This document shows, piece after piece, positions 59,976-64,000 of a stretch of 64,000 nucleotides of DNA. Where the stretch lies: positions 186,001 through 250,000 of the forward strand of contig NZ_FSRJ01000003.1 in NCBI RefSeq assembly GCF_900142065.1, in the 5' to 3' direction. This DNA comes from Agromyces cerinus subsp. cerinus. Its GTDB lineage: Bacteria; Actinomycetota; Actinomycetes; Actinomycetales; Microbacteriaceae. Both the position numbers and the translations under genes were made by a program. The notes beneath the pieces are model-generated. The model was not told the DNA's origin. It ran no database searches and was given only the letters and a program-made list of their open reading frames with translations. Position 1 is the first letter of the stretch, and the number at the start of each line of letters is the position of its first letter.

Positions 59976-61232
59976 ATGACGACGACGCGCCGCATCATCC
60001 CCATCACCGTCGACACGCAGAACGAGCACCGTTTCCTCGACGTGCCGTTCGACGTGCCGCCCGGCACCGATTCGCTCGAGGTCGTGATCCGCTACGACGG
60101 TTCGAACGCCGGCATCGACCTCGGCTGCGAGGGGGCGGGCGGATGGCGCGGCTGGTCGGGCGGCGCCCGCACCGAGTTCCTCATCCACCCGGCCGACGCG
60201 ACGCCCGGCTACCTGCCGGGTGCGCCAGAGGCGGGGGAGTGGAACGTCGTGCTCGGCCTGCACCGCGTTCCGTCCGAGGGGGTGGAGGTCGAGGTCGAGA
60301 TCACCATCCCGGCATCGCGCGCGGTGCCGCCGGTTCCGGACGCCGCTCCCGTCACGCGCGCCGTGCGCGGCAGCGACCGCGGTCTTCCGGCCGAGCCGGG
60401 CCTCACCTGGTTCGCCGGCGACTTCCACGGCCACACGATCCACTCCGACGGGCGCCTGCCGATCGGCGGCCTCGCCGCACTGGGCGTGGCGAGCGGCCTC
60501 GACTTCATGGCGGTCACCGACCACAACACGGTGAGCCACCACGCGCACCTGCCCGCCGAGGGTGCGAAGCACGGCATCACCCTCCTGCCCGGCCAGGAGG
60601 TGACGACCCACCGCGGTCACGCGAACGCGTTCGGCGACATCGGCTGGATCGACTTCCGGGAGCCTGCGCAGCGATGGGTCGACGAGGTCGACCGGCGCGG
60701 CGGCATCCTGAGCATCAACCATCCGATCTCGGGCGACTGCTCGTGGCTGCACCGACTCGAGCGGCGGCCCGCCGCCGTCGAGCTCTGGCATTCGACCTGG
60801 TACCTCGAGCTCATCTCGACCGCGCCCTTCGCGTGGTTCCGCACCTGGCCCGAGGGGGCGACGCTGCTCGGCGGCAGCGACACGCACATGCTCGAAGAAC
60901 CGCAGCGCCCGGGCACGCCGACCACCTGGGTCGCGGCGACGGATGCCTCGGCCGAGGCGATCCTCGAGGGCGTCCGCGCCGGCCGCACGGCGATCACCGG
61001 CAGCGGCGTCTTCGACGGCACGGTGCTCATGCCCGAGCTCATGCGGGCCCCGGCGCTCGTGCGGCTCGGCGACGAGGTCGTCGCGGTCGACGCCGAGGGG
61101 CTCGTGCTCGTCGACGGCTTCGGGCGGCGTCGCTCGGTGCGCTCGGCGCGCGAGGCGTTCGCGGCCGACCCCGCCGACGGGCCCTTCCACCTGGTGCTCG
61201 CCGACCGCCGCATCATGGCGCTCTGCGCCTAG
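59976..61232 (+). CDS. CehA/McbA-type PHP-domain metallohydrolase
   Basis: A 418-residue protein. Residues about 1-140 form a beta-rich domain; the PHP metal centre follows with FHGHTIHSDG, VTDHNT, SINHP and GGSDTHM. CehA/McbA members hydrolyse carbamates and phosphoesters; here the substrate is likely a sugar-phosphate or other ester linked to the operon (inference). ATG 59976 lies four bases after the ATPase stop. Confidence 0.85.
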   Translation: MTTTRRIIPITVDTQNEHRFLDVPFDVPPGTDSLEVVIRYDGSNAGIDLGCEGAGGWRGWSGGARTEFLIHPADATPGYLPGAPEAGEWNVVLGLHRVPSEGVEVEVEITIPASRAVPPVPDAAPVTRAVRGSDRGLPAEPGLTWFAGDFHGHTIHSDGRLPIGGLAALGVASGLDFMAVTDHNTVSHHAHLPAEGAKHGITLLPGQEVTTHRGHANAFGDIGWIDFREPAQRWVDEVDRRGGILSINHPISGDCSWLHRLERRPAAVELWHSTWYLELISTAPFAWFRTWPEGATLLGGSDTHMLEEPQRPGTPTTWVAATDASAEAILEGVRAGRTAITGSGVFDGTVLMPELMRAPALVRLGDEVVAVDAEGLVLVDGFGRRRSVRSAREAFAADPADGPFHLVLADRRIMALCA

Positions 61233-61319
61233 CGGGCACGGGCCCGCACGACCCGCCACCACACGACGAACCATCGCGCCACCGCGCCACCGCGCCCCCG
61301 AACACCGCTTGGAGTGACC

Positions 61320-64000
61320 ATGGATGCCCCCGACGAACTCGTGATCGTGCCGCACACGCACTGGGATCGCGAGTGGTACGAGCCGCACGACGTGTTCCGG
61401 CTGCGCCTCGTGCACATGATCGACCGGCTGCTCGGCACGCTCGAGCAGAACCCCGGCTACCGCTTCACCCTCGATGGCCAGGCCGCGGCGATCGACGACT
61501 ACCTCGAGATGCGCCCCGAGCAGCGCGAACGGGTGGTGGCGGCGATCGGGCGCGGGCAGCTCGCGATCGGGCCGTTCCTCATCCTGCTCGACGAGTTCCT
61601 CTGCGACGGTGAGACGATCGTGCGCAACCTCGAGCTCGGCCTCCGGTCGAGCCGGCGGCTCGGCCCCGAGATGCGGGTCGGCTACCTCCCCGACATGTTC
61701 GGCCACGCCGCGCAGATGCCGCAGCTGCTGCGCGGGTTCGGCCTCCGCGACGCCGCGCTGTGGCGCGGCGTTCCCGCGCGGATCGATCGCCACGCCTTCG
61801 CATGGACCGCGCCCGACGGTTCGACGGTGCGCACCGAGTATCTGCTCGACGGCTACGGCAACGCCCTCGACCTCTTCGCCCTCCCCGGCCAGCTGGGTGC
61901 CCTGGTCGACGAGTACGCGCGTTCGGTCGCGAGCTGGTACGGATCCGACCCGATCCTCGGCATGCTCGGCACCGACCACAGCGCACCGCCCGCCGACCTC
62001 ATGCCGCTCGTCGCGGCGGGGAACGCCTCGGGCGGCGCCGTCGGGCTGGCCGTCGACACCATCGAGGGCTACGTGCGAACGGTCGCGCCCGAGTGGGCGG
62101 CGGGCGACGACGGCGCGCTCGCGGACCTGCCGGTGGTGGCCGGCGAACTCCGTGCGCACACCCGCGGCAACCTCCTGCCGGGCGTCTTCTCGATCCGCAC
62201 CAACCTCAAGCAGGCGATGGCCGACGCCGAGCGGCGGCTCTCCACGGCCGAGCGGCTCGACGCCGCGTTCGGGGCCGACGACCACCGGGCGTTCTTCGAC
62301 ACCGCCTGGTACCGGCTCGTCGAGAGCACCGCGCACGACTCGGTCACCGGCTGCGGGGTCGACGCGACGGCCGTCGAGGTCGAGGGGCGTCTGGCGACGG
62401 CGGGCCATGTCGCGCGCGGCGTGATCCTGCGCACGATGGAGCGGCTCGCGGCATCCGTCGCCCCAGACCGTCACGTCGTCGCGAACCCGACGGGCTTCGC
62501 TCGGCGGGCGCACGTCGAGATCCGCCTGCACGACCCCGAGCGGCTCGAGCTCGGCGACGGCGTGCAGTTGCTCGACGCCCTGCCCGAGGTGCTCGGCGAC
62601 GAGCAGCTCGCCACGGCCGAGTTGCCGAAGCTGCTGAACCGCATCCACGGGCGCGAACTGTTCGGCCAGCTCATCAACGCGTGGCGCTTCAGCGACGACG
62701 GGCTGCGGTTCGAGGTCGCCGAGGCGCCGGTCGGCGACTTCGACCTGGCCGCGTTCACCGAGGAGCTCGAGCAGCGCATCGCCTCGGATGCCTCGGGCGA
62801 GCGTCTCTGGCGTGTGGAGATCATCGCCGACCCGCGTCGCACGGCGGTCGTCGGCATCGACGTCGGCGGCATCGGCGTCGCGAGCCTCGACCCCGCGACG
62901 GCACGGGCGACGGATGACCCGGTGGCGGTGTCGGCCCGCTCGCTCTCGAACCGCGGGCTGACCGCGATGATCGACGAGCGCGGCGCGGTGCGCATCGAGG
63001 CCGCCGACGGCACCGTGCTCACCGACGTGCTGCGACTCGTCGACGAGGGCGACCGGGGCGACTCGTACAACTACGGGCCGGTCGACCCGGCGTCGGCGGT
63101 GACCGACCCGACGTCGGTCGAGGTGACCGTGCTCGAGTCGGGCCCGATCCGCGGCCGCATCCTCGTGCGGCGCCGCTACGCCGTGCCGGCCGCCCTCGAC
63201 CCGGTCGATCGCGACCGGCGCGCAGCGGCATCCGTCGACCTGATCGTCGACACCGTGCTGGAGCTCCGCGAGGGCGAACCGATGCTGCGGGTGCGGATGG
63301 ACTTCGTGAACCCGGCCGCCGACCACCGGTTGCGGGTGCTCGTGCCCACTGGCGTCGCCGAACTGCCGGGCTCCTCGGCAGCAGGGCAGTACGCCGTCAC
63401 CGAGCGGGGCCGTATCGGCGAGGGAGGCCCGGTCGGCGAGTTCCCGCTGCCCACCTACCCGGTCGCGCGGTTCGTGCACGCCGGGCGCGCGAGCCTCATC
63501 GTCACGAAGCACTCCGAGTACGAGATCGTCGACGACGGGCGGTCGGGCGTCGACGCGATCGCGCTCACGCTCGTGCGCGCCGTCGGCATGATGAGCGTCA
63601 ACGTGCACCCGCTGCGCGACGAGCCGGCCGGCGCCGAGTTCGCCGTACCCGGCGCCCAGTACCTCGGCACCCCGGTCGCGACCGAGTTCGCGATCCTGCC
63701 GTCGGCGTCCGGATGGGCCGAGTCGGGCGCCGCGCGCTGGGCGGAACTCGAGCGGGTCGAGCCCGAGGTGGCCCGCGGCACGCGCGGCGGCCCGACCGTC
63801 GTCGGCGGCGTCGCAGGCGCGGGCGGGGCGGCCGAGGCATCCGAGCTGCCCACGGCGCCGGTCGTCGAGGTCGCGGGCGATGTCGTGCTCGAGTCGCTGC
63901 GCACGACGACGGATGCCGCCGGCAGCCCGGTGGTCGAAGCCCGGTTCGTGAACTACCGGGCCGAGGCGCAGGTGCTCGCCGCCGCGGCATCCGGCCTCTG
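61320..64000 (+). CDS. GH38 alpha-mannosidase, 3' end outside window
   Basis: At least 893 residues, open to the window edge. The zinc-site motif PHTHWDREWY (residues about 11-20) and YLPDMFGHAAQMPQLL, which holds the catalytic Asp, identify glycoside hydrolase family 38; a long central helical and beta-sandwich region follows. It removes alpha-linked mannose from oligosaccharides inside the cell (no signal peptide). GGAG precedes ATG 61320. This gene gives the best clue to the operon's substrate: mannose-containing glycans. Confidence 0.92.
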   Translation, partial: MDAPDELVIVPHTHWDREWYEPHDVFRLRLVHMIDRLLGTLEQNPGYRFTLDGQAAAIDDYLEMRPEQRERVVAAIGRGQLAIGPFLILLDEFLCDGETIVRNLELGLRSSRRLGPEMRVGYLPDMFGHAAQMPQLLRGFGLRDAALWRGVPARIDRHAFAWTAPDGSTVRTEYLLDGYGNALDLFALPGQLGALVDEYARSVASWYGSDPILGMLGTDHSAPPADLMPLVAAGNASGGAVGLAVDTIEGYVRTVAPEWAAGDDGALADLPVVAGELRAHTRGNLLPGVFSIRTNLKQAMADAERRLSTAERLDAAFGADDHRAFFDTAWYRLVESTAHDSVTGCGVDATAVEVEGRLATAGHVARGVILRTMERLAASVAPDRHVVANPTGFARRAHVEIRLHDPERLELGDGVQLLDALPEVLGDEQLATAELPKLLNRIHGRELFGQLINAWRFSDDGLRFEVAEAPVGDFDLAAFTEELEQRIASDASGERLWRVEIIADPRRTAVVGIDVGGIGVASLDPATARATDDPVAVSARSLSNRGLTAMIDERGAVRIEAADGTVLTDVLRLVDEGDRGDSYNYGPVDPASAVTDPTSVEVTVLESGPIRGRILVRRRYAVPAALDPVDRDRRAAASVDLIVDTVLELREGEPMLRVRMDFVNPAADHRLRVLVPTGVAELPGSSAAGQYAVTERGRIGEGGPVGEFPLPTYPVARFVHAGRASLIVTKHSEYEIVDDGRSGVDAIALTLVRAVGMMSVNVHPLRDEPAGAEFAVPGAQYLGTPVATEFAILPSASGWAESGAARWAELERVEPEVARGTRGGPTVVGGVAGAGGAAEASELPTAPVVEVAGDVVLESLRTTTDAAGSPVVEARFVNYRAEAQVLAAAASGL

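Noticed and set aside
61233-61319. Possible small gene between the PHP and mannosidase genes
   Set aside because: Only 87 bases, no start with a ribosome site and no coding pattern; a short ACC-rich spacer.
59826-63608. A 1260-codon open frame opposite the PHP and mannosidase genes
   Set aside because: Antisense shadow of two genes with intact catalytic motifs.
1-64000. tRNA, rRNA, riboswitch or mobile element
   Set aside because: No intergenic region exceeds 300 bases, and none shows a cloverleaf, T-box, known riboswitch core or transposase gene.

Overview
The window reads as a chromosomal segment of a high-GC Gram-positive actinobacterium, most likely Microbacteriaceae (Agromyces/Microbacterium-like; this placement is inference). 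The signs are GC near 70%, codons ending in G or C, many leaderless GTG/ATG starts with a TANNNT box 6-8 bases upstream, twin-arginine lipoproteins, LLM flavin enzymes, a YhgE/Pip membrane protein, and a strong excess of the word GCATCC/GGATGC. I see no rRNA, tRNA, CRISPR array, insertion sequence, prophage or origin. There are 58 protein genes, two of them cut by the window edges, and no gap over 300 bases.

Layout. 1-10.5 kb: tail of a membrane protein; an HxlR regulator facing an LLM-flavin/FAD-oxidase fusion whose linker is made of a tandem repeat; an F420-reductase-like protein; cupin; PfkB kinase; PLD-fold protein; GlcNAc-kinase-like protein; an ArsR/SRPBCC pair; and a PLP decarboxylase. 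10.6-26.5 kb: a carbohydrate locus with a large arylsulfatase, a mandelate-racemase-family enzyme, an IclR regulator, an ABC sugar importer without an ATPase, an acetyl-xylan-esterase-like protein, a 1341-residue Tat-exported protein of unknown catalytic class, an SDR, a DapA-family aldolase and an SMP-30 lactonase. Together these could strip a sulfated or acetylated glycan outside or inside the cell, import the sugar, and break it down by a non-phosphorylative dehydrogenase-lactonase-dehydratase-aldolase route. 26.6-30.1 kb: a TetR-controlled pair of a degenerate ABC protein and a YhgE/Pip membrane protein.

30.1-49.8 kb is mostly single genes: a thioredoxin-reductase-like protein, a Na+/H+ antiporter, a lipoprotein and small membrane pair, a STAND-type regulator facing an SMR pump, a GAP-family membrane protein, a NUC1 nuclease, an AI-2E-family permease, a CDF metal transporter, an aromatic-type FAD monooxygenase, an EamA exporter, a 3-hydroxyisobutyrate-dehydrogenase-like enzyme, a MarR regulator facing a tiny CxxC protein, cupin, methyltransferase, a GIY-YIG-like protein and an unknown. 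49.8-53.4 kb: an MFS transporter and an arsenic-type locus (ArsC, flavoprotein, divergent ArsR) with no recognisable arsenite pump. 53.5-64 kb: one tightly coupled operon with an IolE-like isomerase, Gfo/Idh oxidoreductase, a complete sugar ABC importer, a PHP-domain hydrolase and a GH38 alpha-mannosidase that runs off the window. Its ATPase could also power the ATPase-less importer upstream.

Structure not explained by genes: a REP-like palindrome family that supplies both an intergenic hairpin and a protein linker; short tandem duplications lying over the stop codons of three genes and the start region of a fourth; near-perfect operators overlapping leaderless promoters; and a 32-base hairpin at the start of a permease gene.
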